Below, piece by piece: positions 22,583 to 33,900 of a stretch of 35,109 nucleotides of DNA. A program made the position numbers and the translations under genes. Under the pieces are notes generated by a model, which searched no databases, was not told where the DNA came from, and saw nothing but the letters and a program-made list of their open reading frames with translations. The stretch is from the NCBI GenBank assembly GCA_001969505.1, contig LSSK01000177.1, forward strand, positions 47,409 to 82,517. Direction: 5' to 3'. The stretch comes from Zancudomyces culisetae. Its lineage: Eukaryota > Kickxellomycota > Harpellomycetes > Harpellales > Legeriomycetaceae. Positions within the stretch are counted from its first letter, which is position 1. Each line of letters begins with the position of its first letter.

Positions 22583-22588
22583 TTTATT
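22583..22588 (-). promoter_or_regulatory. AATAAA polyadenylation signal of UBA1
   Basis: TTTATT on the plus strand reads AATAAA in the UBA1 sense, 68 bp past its stop codon. Confidence 0.5.
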
Positions 22589-22655
22589 AACATCAGCGTA
22601 TATAGCAAGTATTAGAAAAAAAAAGTAGAAAAAAAAAGGCAAGCAAGTAAGGAAA

Positions 22656-25600
22656 CTATTTGTTGCGGATGTTTACACGGATTTCGGGAATATCGACGTC
22701 CTCATCTTGGTCATCAGTTCCACATGCCACCAAGGTAACATACTTGACGTGCTCAGGAATTGATTTTTTGGAAACAAAAGGAACCAGCTCGGAGATCAAC
22801 ATTGGACGACGTTCCTCAGCCTTCTTTTTGGCCAGGAAAGGGGAAAAGAGCATGCTAGAACCGGAGGTAAGCATAGATAATTCCAAGCCATACTCAGAAG
22901 CAAAGTAATCAATAAGTTCTTGCAGAGTCTGGTCGCGCTCAATAAAGATGGCGTCCCAGTCAGAAACCATTTTTTCACCAAACTTACGTGTTTCGGGAGC
23001 GATGGGTTCGGAAAAGGCGAAGAAAGGCAAAGCAAGATTGACAAAACCGTTTTTGTAGTCATCGATCTTGTGAGAAGAATCCAAAAGCTTATACAACTCA
23101 AGGCACACCAGGCCAGAAACAACGGCGGTTGTGGTAGCAATTGCAGGGATGATTTTTCCAGCTATTTGTTTTGTGTGGAATCGGTCAGCAGGCTTGATTC
23201 CATAGTTTGCAGCACGCAAATTGGAAGCAGCAGTGACAAAGTCAATGTGGAAGTTTGTGTCATCATCTTTTTCAAAATCTGCAGGAGCCATGCGGAAGGA
23301 AGCAAATAGCTCAGTACTGGGAAGGGATGCGATGAGAGCATCAAGATCAAAGTCAGCAGATGTGCCGTCCTCGGGATCATTGTCATTAACTTTGATGACA
23401 ACGCCGGATTTGGGAACAAAAGGAACAGACTGGATGCGAGAAGCAACGAGACGGATATATGCGAGATCACGTGACTGGGGAATGTGATAGTTCGCAGCAT
23501 GAAGGTTTGCAGCAGCTAAAATAAAGTCGAGGTGGTGAGGGTCGTCAGGATGGAAGGCAATGGGCGAAGGTGCACGTTTAGGAGGCGACCAAAACAGCTG
23601 ACCGGATGTAGTGTAAGAGTCACGTGGAAAGTTAAACAAGAGCTGTTGGATTGCGTGGTCAAACATCTCGTCAAAGCGACGTCTAGCCCAGATAATACAG
23701 TCATCAAATGTCTGCGGTTTGTTTGGACCCAGACACGAAATAATCGACTCAAACGTTTCGCGCTGGACAGCATCACCCTGGTGTGAAGTAACACTATCGA
23801 CGTATGATGGCTGTGATAGATAGGCATTGACGTTTTGTGCAGGGACAGAAAACAAGCCTTCGAATTTATCACGTGACCATTGAATGGTGTGCTCTATGGC
23901 ATTGGGGAAATTATGCAGCGTACACATTGGGATAGACTTTTCTGGCGGATCACGTGATGCGGAGTAGGACTCAGTAACAAAAGGAATGACAACCTGAGTA
24001 TTTCCTTTAGACCCAAGTGTGCCTGACTCGAGCAAAGGTTTGCAGAAAAACACACATCGTCTGTCCATATACATCCGTGCCTCCATGTTATCCAGCGCAT
24101 TTGTCACACAGTCCAACGATCCAAAGAACTCGTCGTTAAATGTTGCTTCAGTTTCGACTCCGACTCGATCTTCGAACGAAAGAATCTTGTTTGTGAGCGC
24201 AGGATTCATTCGCACCGCAGCACGTGCCGCCACAGCGGACTTCAACTCGCCAACATCTGTTGATTTGAACAAAAACTGTCGATTTAGATTACTCTTTTCA
24301 ATGGTGTCCATGTCTGTAACATTGATGATTCCCCGTGGTCCTGTTCCCAACCCCATCATTGCCCAGTTTTTCAACATCTCACATCCAATTGCCCCTGCTC
24401 CAACCAAAAACTCCCGATAGTTTTGTATCTTTTCGTGATATTCTCGTCCAAATACTGCTATCTGACCATCATATCGTCCTCCGCTTGGCCTGACTTGCTC
24501 ACTTGTTGGACTAAAGTTTACTGGCAGGCATTCTAGTGCATCAAAATACATATAGTTTTTAATTGGTGTGAATTTTCCGGTACACGCCTTCAAAACCTCT
24601 TGCGCTACAGTGCCTCCAATAACCGAATTCATTGGCGCCAAATCTCCCATAGCTTGGTATGACACTTGTGCTACCAACCCCTCATCAATCTCGATCTATT
24701 TATACATAAAACGTCATTTTCATTTTATCTTGTTTTGCCTTTATATCCTCTTACCTTGTCCAAATAATAAACACAAATGCTACTTACATTTTTCCACGCC
24801 TTGTTAATCTTCTGTGCGATTTCCAGCACTTTCCCCGCATCACCTTTGTCCCATGGCATAGGTAGTCTGCTATATACCTGCCGGAATTCATCCACAGCCC
24901 TGAAGCCAAGGTGCAACTGGTCTGGTCTTTCCAGCTTTGAAAAGTCCGTAATCAAATATTCCGGATCCTCTAGTGCTTTGTCCAGCGGTTGGAAATTAAG
25001 AAAGACTGGCATGTTGACCTGTCGGAAGATTCCTCCAGTTTCATACTTTCCGAGGCCAACAGTACTACCAACAGCAAACGTGTATGGTCCTATTCAACAC
25101 AATACCTCTTTCTTTATATGGCCCCTACCTGATATTTAATTGCTCATAAACCGTACTTACCTAAAACCTTAACTTTGCGAGGCTCACATTCGTTTAGCCG
25201 TTCCATTCCCTTTATCTCGGAAAATGTAACATAATCTCCATCATTTAACCCATGTCTGCTCTCATCCAATACTGCTACAACTCCCTCCTCACTCTACATA
25301 TAATTTTTTTAATACATGTGTTAACTATGTTTCCTCCTCATTATTACTCCAAATGTACCCAAATATTACCTCTTCAATGTTGGCTATGATTCCTGTCAGT
25401 GGATTTTCTCCCGTCTGGTCCTCAACCGTAAAGTTTGCCCCAAAATCTGTAAATATGTTCCTATTTCGCACAATATCATTCCAATTTACCATCTCTACCC
25501 ACTTGTCACAATTACTTTGTTTCGTTCTCATTCTCTATTTCTTTTTGCCTTTTGAAAAAAAAAGCTTTTTACTATGTTGGTATTAACTATAGCATCAACT

Positions 25601-26507
25601 TACGAAAACAAACCATATGTCGTAGCGCTAATAAATCTTATTCCCTTGCTATGGCAAAATTCATTATATGCGAGTTGATCCTTGATTGTTGAATCTGTCA
25701 TTACTACAACCTAGTTGTTCACATTGTTTGTTAAAGATTTATTTTTCTCGATTTCCAGTTTATATCGTGTTTATAAGGATTAATATGTACCTTGAATTGT
25801 TCCAACTCATGGGGTTGAGGTCTTTGCTCAAGAACAGAGATCTTGACATATGGATTAAGCTCTGCCAATTTGGTTGCCGTAACCTGTGCTCTTGGTTTCC
25901 CAATATCCTCTTCAGCCAAGAAGTACTATTTTTAAATAGTTTACATGTAAACAAGTGATAAGAAATATGCCCATGTTTATGTTCACACTCATATATAACA
26001 TATTGCTTTTTTGTATTCAAGGTGCTATCACTCTCACCCCCACCCCATCCCTACTCCTTCTCTCCCCTTCACTTACTTGAGTTCCCAAATCTTGGACTTT
26101 GACACTTTCTGGATCGTGAATGGTTATACTTTTAACACCAGCAAGTGCAACGTTTTTAGCTATTTATCATTTTTTTCCCCTTTTATTAGACTGTGATTTC
26201 ATCTTTACCTATTCGATTTTTCTCATCTATCTTGGATATATATTTCTGCAAAATTGTGTGAATTTTACCTATTTCGACACCCAATCCCTTCACCCCGACT
26301 ATTAAAATATCCGAGGAGCCCATCTTTTTCATGGCCTCAACTCCCAAGACATACCTATCAAGTTATTCACGACATATTTAGTAATTGAATACATTAAGAT
26401 TTTTTAAACACGTTTTATCTAAATCATATTTTTCCGTGTATTTACAATTGTCTTGAGTATAATCCCTCATCGATCTCTTGAGGTTGTGCTTTTACTTCCA
26501 CATCCAT
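22656..26507 (-). CDS. UBA1: Ubiquitin-activating enzyme E1
   Basis: Nine exons join in phase to give 1012 residues, close to yeast Uba1: 26507-26446, 26354-26269, 26159-26077, 25925-25791, 25710-25604, 25460-25370, 25293-25161, 25089-24788 and 24695-22656. The start reads [20 protein letters not shown], followed by [11 protein letters not shown], the E1 N-terminal signature. The inactive adenylation half has [12 protein letters not shown]; the first catalytic half carries GLFSNIFTDFG and [12 protein letters not shown]. The active adenylation half has the nucleotide loop GAGAIG (432-437) and [16 protein letters not shown]. The catalytic cysteine is Cys591 in [11 protein letters not shown]. 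The last exon also encodes the second catalytic cysteine half-domain and the ubiquitin-fold domain. The enzyme adenylates ubiquitin with ATP, forms a thioester and charges E2 enzymes. Eight introns crowd the 5' half, while the last exon is 2.0 kb. Confidence 0.97.
26037..26067 (-). other. G-rich tract in UBA1 intron 3
   Basis: On the UBA1 sense strand, G-runs of 4, 3, 4 and 5 begin about 10 nt after the 5' splice site (GTAAGT). The first loop is 12 nt and the others are 1-2 nt, so a quadruplex is possible but not ideal. G-runs next to donors can also act as intronic splicing elements. Confidence 0.6.
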
Positions 26508-28822
26508 ATCGTTAATCTGTGTTTTGTTTAATATTTTTCTCGATTGTAGGTAGAAGAGCCTGGATTTTATATATCTTTTCCTATTATATTTATTTTGTTT
26601 CCACAAAGTATTTGTGTTTACAGTTGTTTTTTTTTGTGCGTATTTCTACCCTCTATTTTATTATTTTGCTTGAGTTTGAAAATACTTTTTGTTGCATTTT
26701 TCCAAATTTGGTCAGCAATCTGCTTCGAAATAGAAAAAAAAATTTGAGGAAATGCAAAACTTGGGAATGTGATTTCCCCCTTCCCCCTTCCCTTTTCAGT
26801 TTCCTCCCCGTTTGTCCTTCCCAATAACGAACTAACTCGGCAAATTGTATGCTGGAAAATTAAACATGTTAATTTTAGCACCCTTTTATTGTTTATACTT
26901 TTTCTTGCCCTTGCCACTGGCGAATCAAAAAACAGTTAATCGCTGTACAGATCTAATTAACATTAAGTGTGTACATCTTGGAGCGACAAAAATAGAAACC
27001 CTCCATTCTTAACTATTTTGGCACACAAACACCTCCATCCCATCTCACCTCTTTTCTAAAGGTATATACGCCTATGTTAATCTTTTTCAGATTTTCAATA
27101 CTAAACATTCAATCCCCTCCTCAACGCTCCCACCTATCCTTCTTTTTTGCATTTTTGTTTGTTGGTCAAAATCACCTTCAGAAGATTTGCTGGGTATTGA
27201 ACATTACTATTGAAGGTTATACCAATTTTTTCCTACTACATTCAAGACGCGCCAAGACCAGAAAAAAGTAATTTCGAATTCTACAAACTTGCTAAAGGTT
27301 AACAAATACCGATAATTACTTGACTTACAGAACCACCTATTGGATGTTACTATACACATTTACGTATAATAAAAACTAAACATCATGCTCCTGCTATATT
27401 AAGAATAGCCTTTTTAAAGACAAGCAAGGAGAAAGAATATGGTGGAATTTGATCCAAACACACAATTTTTATATTAATATATTTTTCATGTATTTTTTAT
27501 TTAAAAATAGGGACAGTCACTATAAATTGCTTATGAAAAAGAAATATATAACAAAACGTCATCAATTTTGAACATATAACCGCTTGAAGTAAGCGAATTC
27601 TAGTTTTTGTGTTAAATTTGAATAGTATATCCAGTATTCCAATGTAAAAAAATCAACTACTCCGTGGAAGACGAGAAGAGAACAGAGATATGGTAAGAGT
27701 TGGTGTACACATAAAAAAAACACAATACTACTTGGCTACTATCAGCACACAACCCTTGGTCTCTTTAAAAACATAAAGAAAATGCGTCCAATAGCCACTT
27801 TGAATATACGTGGTAAGATATATGTGGCATTTTATCACGAGTTAGTTTTGTCTAATAAACCTTTACTAATATCATTTTCAGTTTTCTTTTGTTTGATGAC
27901 AAACCAAACATATAATCAGGAACCAAGAGAAAAATAGGGCGAATACCAAATTAATAGGCTTTTACTATGAACCTGAAGAAAAAGTAGATAAAATTCATTT
28001 AAATAATTGTCCCATGTTTGCATTCGATCACTGCATATACCATATATGTATTTATTTAATAAAGTAGGGTTAGGGACTATTTTACCATTTTTTTTAACCA
28101 GACCCAGAATAGCTTGAAAGTTACACTAACCAACAATTCTGGTAACTGTAATGACAGTATCTGTTTTTAAGATAAACAAATGCATGTTAAAGCAGTAAAT
28201 AACATAGCATGACTTTATTTCAAGGTAAATATTATCGCAATGCTTAAAAATAATACAGTGTCTTCCAAGTTTTGCCTTTTATTTTGCTCTATATCAATCG
28301 TTGGTGACACCAGGCTTATAATAAAGTTTCTGGAGTGAGAAAACTTTGTGTAGAAATATAACTTTATACGAAAAGAAAGGCAAGGTCAGTTCTCAGCCCA
28401 CAATAGTGTAGTATACTTTCTAATATTTGCCACACAATTAAAGTTGAAAAGGAAAACCAAAACAAGAATTACAAACCTCGAGTAAAAATGTCGAAAAAGA
28501 TGTGAAAAAGCCCTCCAACGACCAAAATAATTAGGTAAAACGCAATTGTTCAATACTATCGACGATTACAGTTTAGAGCGCGATTACCTTCCCCTAAATG
28601 GAAATGTTTTTTTTTTCCCAATAACACTCTATTTCACACAGAGTCATTATCTATTTTTTTTTCACATAGTTTTTTAGTTTTAACAATTGTGTATTTGTCT
28701 ACTAGAGTCTGTTCGTTCTCTGCTTATTATTTCTGTATTTTGAGATGTTATAAAGGCTAGAGCAGACGAAATGTAGTCGAGTATTTACAATCATCTCGTT
28801 TCCATGGAGTTATACTTTGAAT
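26508..28822. other. Divergent upstream region of UBA1 and the PH-domain gene
   Basis: No gene supported. A 99-codon frame on the minus strand (26917-26618) lacks an ATG and resembles no family. The stretch must contain both promoters; no clear TATA box stands out for either. Confidence 0.5.
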
Positions 28823-29115
28823 ATGGCTGGTGTGCTTTCAAAAATGACAAAAGAAAAGAAAGTGAAAAAGTCAAAAGTATATTCGCTCATGTGCTGTTCC
28901 CATTGGTCCAAGAACAAATCCGGGTAATTTTTTACTTTTTTTAATCGCTGCTTTCATTATTGATATAACTGCTAAGTAAAAACAGCGTATTTTGCAAAAA
29001 AAAAAAACAAAAACCAATGGTGATAATAGTCGCACTCAATAAATAGGTATATTTGAGGCGCGAGAAAGCAAAAATACCACTTCAACTCTAAACTCTGTTG
29101 TAAAATATAATATAA

Positions 29116-31320
29116 ATGTATAGGACAATTTTAAAGGAAAGAAAAGGACCCATACTAAAGTGGTACTACAACGCAAGTATAGACAGGATTAGCGGAATTG
29201 AGAATGCCGTGGAAAAGTACTTGTCATTGTTCAAGAGCGTGGAAAAATTCTATGTCAAAGTAAAAAGGGTATATGAATACGAAATAAAAGATGTACTACA
29301 ACTAGAAAATTTTAATCGAATCACTAGCACGCAGGAGAATGTGTCGTTAGAACCATATATAGAAATTAGCAAAATGATAAACGAAAGCGAGAACAGGATA
29401 AATGAGCTGGCAATACGAAGGGTTCAAAAACCAATTATGATACTAGAGGGCGTCTTAAGCTCCGTAAAGCAGATAAAAGGCAGTTATATGGTAAAAATAA
29501 ACGCGGAAAAAAACGATGAACAGGAACTGCTCAAAGAGTTGGTAAAACTCTATGACGATTTTGTTCATAGTACGGAAATGAGTGCTGGATCAGGCAGTGA
29601 AAAGAGAACGAAGGATCCTTATGTGCTAAAACAAACACTTTTGAATTACCGCGAAAGGGCTGTTGCAAAAAAGGAAAGGGAAAGTAAAGTTATTGAGCGC
29701 GAATTGGTGAGATATAAGGATCTGGACAAATCGCTTTACAGACGTATTTATGACGCGGTACAGCTCTTTGTTGCACATCAAATGGTAATGGATCGTCAAA
29801 GCGCGAAAAAATGGAATGTAGGTATATTTGAATTTGGTGAAGATGAATATACGAAGCAATGGGAGAGCTTTGAACAGACGATTATGGAGGAACTGGATAA
29901 ATATTCACGCGCCACTGAGAGTTTTGCTGAGCAAATATTGCAGGCCATAAAAGATCATCCGTTGACACAGGTGATACATAAGGGGCCACTCTCATATAGT
30001 GTTGGAGATAACTATAAATCGAGAAAAAACTGTATTGTAGTGTTAACTAAATGTGGATTTATGCACTTATTTCACCCAAAAATACCTGAGAGAAATAACA
30101 AGCCGAACATACTGTTTTCGATAAATTTGGCGGAGTCTATACTGAGTGACCGTGAAAGCACAGATTTAGCTAGATCGGTGTTTAGTTTGACTGAAAAATC
30201 AATAAGATCGTATATTGGGATTAGACAACGATATTATTTCTATTTAGATTCGTTTGAGGAGATGGTTAAATGGTGGGATCTCATACACAACCTTCAAAGC
30301 AATGGAGTAGACGATGCTTCCGGTAAATCAGATCAAAGTACGAATAAAAGCACAGATTCTACTAAAGAGAAAGGTGAAACAGAAAATGCTAGCAAAGATA
30401 GAACGGAAAAGCTGGAGCCCGTTTCCCATCAAAATCACGAGAAAGAACTTAGCGGGAGTCTAAGGCGGGCTCCAAAACCGCTACCTCAACCAAGGTTGAA
30501 AAGATCAGGAGTACTGAACCAAAATGATTCTAAAGTCAGTGAAGAGAAGCATGTTGAAATAAATAAAATCGAGAAATATGGGCATGGCAAGTCTCAGGAA
30601 ACCCTAAAGGAACCAAAGGAAGATCTTGTCCACGATGTATCTAAAGATCATTTACAGAAACATCCAAATCCAAATTCAAATCCAAACCTAAATCCAGACC
30701 CATCACCATCATTATCTCAGTTGTCATCATCAACATCTTCGTCCGTTTCATTGGCTGCATTGCCGTCATCACCAACTAGCGGTACTCAGACTGAAAAAGG
30801 AATGGACGTACCTACAACCAACAGTGATAATAGAGCTACTAAAAACGCTACAAATCGCACACCAGCTTTCAGTCAAATGTATACACCTGTTTACATTTCA
30901 TCACAGGTTCCCATCAACGCATCACTACCGACTTTCCAGTTACACCCCAACGCCGCGCTTAATCCTAATGTGCTGGGAAAACAGGCAGGTGTCAGAAATA
31001 CCAAACAAAATGGTCAGCATATTGGCGGTCATGGTGGTTTAGGTGGCTTTATGGGGATTGGTCAGCCCATGTACGCATACGTCAATACTCCAGTTCCATA
31101 TCCGTTTGTTGTGCCTGCTCCGATGAATATTGCGCCACGCCAAGCGTACTATGCACCCGGAGTTGTTTTGCCACAACAAAACTATTTGCAACCAGGCCCA
31201 GGTGGCCTTTCTCGCAGCAATTCAGCAAGATATTCCGACGGTGTTCAGATCTCCGAAGACTTGGGTGATAATCCTGGATTGATAGAAGTTTCACCCAATC
31301 CTATAATCGAAGAACCGTGA
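29116..31320 (+). CDS. BAR-like plus PH-domain protein, Slm/Ask10-type
   Basis: 734 codons from the ATG at 29116. Residues 1-280 are predicted helical and charged, like the BAR/F-BAR-like half of fungal Slm1/Slm2 and Ask10/Rgc proteins. Residues about 285-395 form a PH domain: it opens with VIHKGPLSYSV, continues through KNCIVVLTKCGFMHLFHP and FSLTEKSIRSYIG, and ends in the C-terminal helix DSFEEMVKWWDLIHNL with its conserved Trp. The remainder is disordered: Lys/Glu/Ser-rich, an NPNSNPNLNPDPSPS run, then Pro/Tyr/Gly-rich sequence. Family members bind PI(4,5)P2 at the plasma membrane and act in TORC2 or stress signalling; that role is inferred. The start is uncertain: an exon at 28823-28923 (MAGVLSKMTKEKK...) has a GTAATT donor that joins in phase to a TATAG acceptor at 29123, which would remove this ATG. 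Confidence 0.8.
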   Translation: MYRTILKERKGPILKWYYNASIDRISGIENAVEKYLSLFKSVEKFYVKVKRVYEYEIKDVLQLENFNRITSTQENVSLEPYIEISKMINESENRINELAIRRVQKPIMILEGVLSSVKQIKGSYMVKINAEKNDEQELLKELVKLYDDFVHSTEMSAGSGSEKRTKDPYVLKQTLLNYRERAVAKKERESKVIERELVRYKDLDKSLYRRIYDAVQLFVAHQMVMDRQSAKKWNVGIFEFGEDEYTKQWESFEQTIMEELDKYSRATESFAEQILQAIKDHPLTQVIHKGPLSYSVGDNYKSRKNCIVVLTKCGFMHLFHPKIPERNNKPNILFSINLAESILSDRESTDLARSVFSLTEKSIRSYIGIRQRYYFYLDSFEEMVKWWDLIHNLQSNGVDDASGKSDQSTNKSTDSTKEKGETENASKDRTEKLEPVSHQNHEKELSGSLRRAPKPLPQPRLKRSGVLNQNDSKVSEEKHVEINKIEKYGHGKSQETLKEPKEDLVHDVSKDHLQKHPNPNSNPNLNPDPSPSLSQLSSSTSSSVSLAALPSSPTSGTQTEKGMDVPTTNSDNRATKNATNRTPAFSQMYTPVYISSQVPINASLPTFQLHPNAALNPNVLGKQAGVRNTKQNGQHIGGHGGLGGFMGIGQPMYAYVNTPVPYPFVVPAPMNIAPRQAYYAPGVVLPQQNYLQPGPGGLSRSNSARYSDGVQISEDLGDNPGLIEVSPNPIIEEP

Positions 31321-32801
31321 TTGTTTCGTGTTCTTTTATTTTCTTCTTTAGTACAACTTTGCTATATCTCAAACCTCCTAGTTATTTCGGATCTGTAATC
31401 AAAATTGTATTTTTTCCAGCCAGATAAAAGGGGATAAAGAAAAGGAAGAAACCTTGATGTCTTCAGACCTTCAGAGACAACTTTGATCTCAAACATCCGT
31501 AGAATCGTTTATAGCCTTTAAATTTCCACTATTGGTGTTGTTACATTTTGCACAGTTTAAAGATACACAACATATTGAATAGAATCAATCACTTTATTTT
31601 TAATGACATCAGCTTGGTACAGCTCTTATTTGAGTGGTGATGGTAATACTATGCTGGTGTCAATGATAACATCGGTAGTTGTGAAGGCCTGTGTTGTAAA
31701 TATATGTGTTTTTCCATTTCTCAGTTTATAAAGCATAATTTGGCTTTAACTTTCTTGCTTGATATTAACCTTGCTCAGTTGTACTCATAGGATCACTATA
31801 TAATTTATCGGATGATTGCTACACTGGAGTGGATTTATTCACCCTCTCTTTTTTATTATTGATGTTATAAGATTTTATTTAACTTGCCCTTCAAGCATGT
31901 AAACAGCGCAAACGGGCTTGGGAACTATAGTAACATACTGCTTTCCCCGTAACCAATTATAAATGTATATGGAGTGGAATCACACGGGGGAGGGGGGAGT
32001 ATCAGGACTATTTTAATTGGTGTTATGAACAATTTTTTTTGTTTGTACATGCAATTGAAATTGTATTACTAATCTATCCATGTTAGCTAAAATGTAATTA
32101 TATTTTGATGAACACTGCGCAGAAGCAGTTCACATAATGTATTTACGTATCTAGATGACACACTACTACACACTTTATTCATGATAGAAATGAAGTACCC
32201 CGAAAAAAACAGTCTAATAGTGAATCAAATACTGTATTCTCTATTACTAATGTAATGGGAGGTTGTGATTCTATTGCTCATAGCATCACATAAACGTAAC
32301 ATAGTAAGTGTCATTTTAAGATCATCTTGTTCTGGAATTAACAATGTAATTTTAGCTAACACATTTAATAAAAATAGACTCTAGATAGTGAGTCAGATGA
32401 TATAGAAATAATTCTTACCTAATGATTATTTTTTTTATTATCTGGTTTTAATCACAAGTGGGGGTTTGTAATATGTCAGCAATACCATCAAATTGCATAT
32501 CACTTTGTTTATTTTTTTTAGTATACAGGACTTGGTTTACCATCATAGTTCGATGATGAAATTGAAGTGAAAATATCCGCAATATACTTAGCTTTACTAA
32601 AATACCAGCTGCGGATTTCCTGCACTTTAATGTTTATGAATATATTTCAAGGATGTTTTTAGTATAAATACTAGGCTATTTTCTCTGAATACTCTCAAAA
32701 TAAATCATCAAGTCGATTTAGAACATCTTACAATATAGTTATTACTATAATAATAATAATAAAATAATAGAAAAACAATCTTCAAAAATACAACAGAAAA
32801 A
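31321..32801. other. Intergenic region downstream of the PH-domain gene
   Basis: No gene or RNA recognised; AT-rich with no long frames. It ends in the presumed promoter of the small ORF. Confidence 0.6.
32663..32670 (+). promoter_or_regulatory. TATA-like element upstream of the small ORF
   Basis: TATAAATA lies 139 bp before the start codon at 32802, a plausible distance for a short 5' UTR. In such AT-rich DNA it could be chance. Confidence 0.3.
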
Positions 32802-32999
32802 ATGGATTTCCGTAGCGGACTAGCAAAGAGTTTCATAAAGAGCATTGTTGCCAGTGAAATTGTAGAGAAGAAAGTTGCAGGAAGCATCAAAAGTAACCAG
32901 AGCTCTAAAACCATCACCGAAAAATATCGCCCTGCAACTAAAGTAGACTACTATTTTACATCTGGACATATTTATGAAGCAAGAAGCTATGTCTATTAG
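32802..32999 (+). CDS. Small hypothetical protein, 65 residues
   Basis: Unspliced frame beginning at an ATG in good context (AAAAAATGG). The product is MDFRSGLAKSFIKSIVASEI..., with an amphipathic N-terminal half, a basic-polar middle and a Tyr-rich end (KVDYYFTSGHIYEARSYVY). The amino-acid mix is balanced and local GC is higher than in the flanks, unlike homopolymer-driven frames nearby. A TATA-like box lies upstream. There is no signal peptide, membrane helix or recognised domain. The overlapping minus-strand frame is hydrophobic, ends in poly-Tyr from a TAA repeat, and is treated as its shadow. It may be a lineage-specific small gene or chance. Confidence 0.4.
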   Translation: MDFRSGLAKSFIKSIVASEIVEKKVAGSIKSNQSSKTITEKYRPATKVDYYFTSGHIYEARSYVY

Positions 33000-33900
33000 C
33001 GAGACAAACGGATAAAAAGAGTTGGTTTTTTTTTGAAATCACTATCTATTGTGGTATACAACAAATATACTGATATACATGTGATATAACAGTAGTTTAC
33101 CTATGAGATTTAATTAAACTATGAAGACTTTAATCTTGAAAAACTATCAACTGGATGCAAATATGGAAAAAATCACACCAATGTAAACACAAAACAGTCA
33201 CATCTAGTTAGGTAACTTATGGATGCACTTGGAAATATTCTCTATACCATAGCTATACACTCACAAAAACTGATGTTGTAGAGGTTTGCGTGCTATGGGT
33301 GTATGATTATCCTTTAATAGCAATTGGGCTTTGAAAATTTCAATAGCTTAATCAATAACTGTGTTTGATAATGATTTTGGATCAATGTACTTTTTCCACT
33401 ATAATTTATTAAATAAATGTTGCATACAGTACTAAAAAAAACAGTTCTACTCAATATCCGTTTAACCAATTCCTCTCTATTACTCTAGAGACTCCATATC
33501 TACTAGGGGTGGGGATGGGGGGTGGGGGGTTGATTCAAGATATTTATTCTTGTTGACATATTCTATCTAAAGAATCTCGCTATGTTTAGTTCAACCACAG
33601 GAGTAGTACTTTGGGTTTCTCTTTTCTTTAATGGAAAAGTAATGAGTCCTTTTGACACCCCTCCAAAGATTCTATCTACAAAAAAATTCTGTCATATTTC
33701 AACTCTTGAACTATAAATACTTATGGGAGTATGTTCCAGAGACAAGAATCGCAAGTGCTCCTTCTATTTACTGCCATGAGAATGTTTTTCGACCGTTCAT
33801 TCTCTTAAATAACTCTAGTTATTGATTAATTTTTTTTTTAAATTCACGTATTCCACCTTACATTATCACTTTTTCATCATAAATATGTTTTTCAAGCAAC
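33000..33900. other. Intergenic region between the small ORF and the ankyrin gene
   Basis: No gene seen. It carries the G-rich tract at 33506-33529 and presumably the ankyrin gene's 3' UTR at its right end. Confidence 0.6.
33506..33529 (+). other. Strong G-quadruplex motif
   Basis: Four G-runs of 4, 4, 6 and 6 are separated by loops of one or two bases (T, AT, T). This is among the strongest forms of the quadruplex rule and contrasts sharply with the AT-rich surroundings. It lies about 370 bp beyond the stop codon of the convergent ankyrin gene. Confidence 0.9.

Larger units (their letters stand above)
21403..22655. other. Intergenic region downstream of UBA1
   Basis: No gene seen. It holds a TACA array (21594-21615), a TTTTTA/TTTATA-rich tract (22046-22093), a TG-rich run (about 22235-22256) and overlapping 10-bp palindromes ACACATGTGT and TGTGTACACA (22163-22179). 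The UBA1 3' UTR lies at its right end. Confidence 0.6.

Noticed and set aside
26618-26917. 99-codon minus-strand frame upstream of UBA1
   Set aside because: Starts with GTG, composition follows purine-rich runs, and it matches no known E1 upstream exon; UBA1 already has a complete N-terminus.
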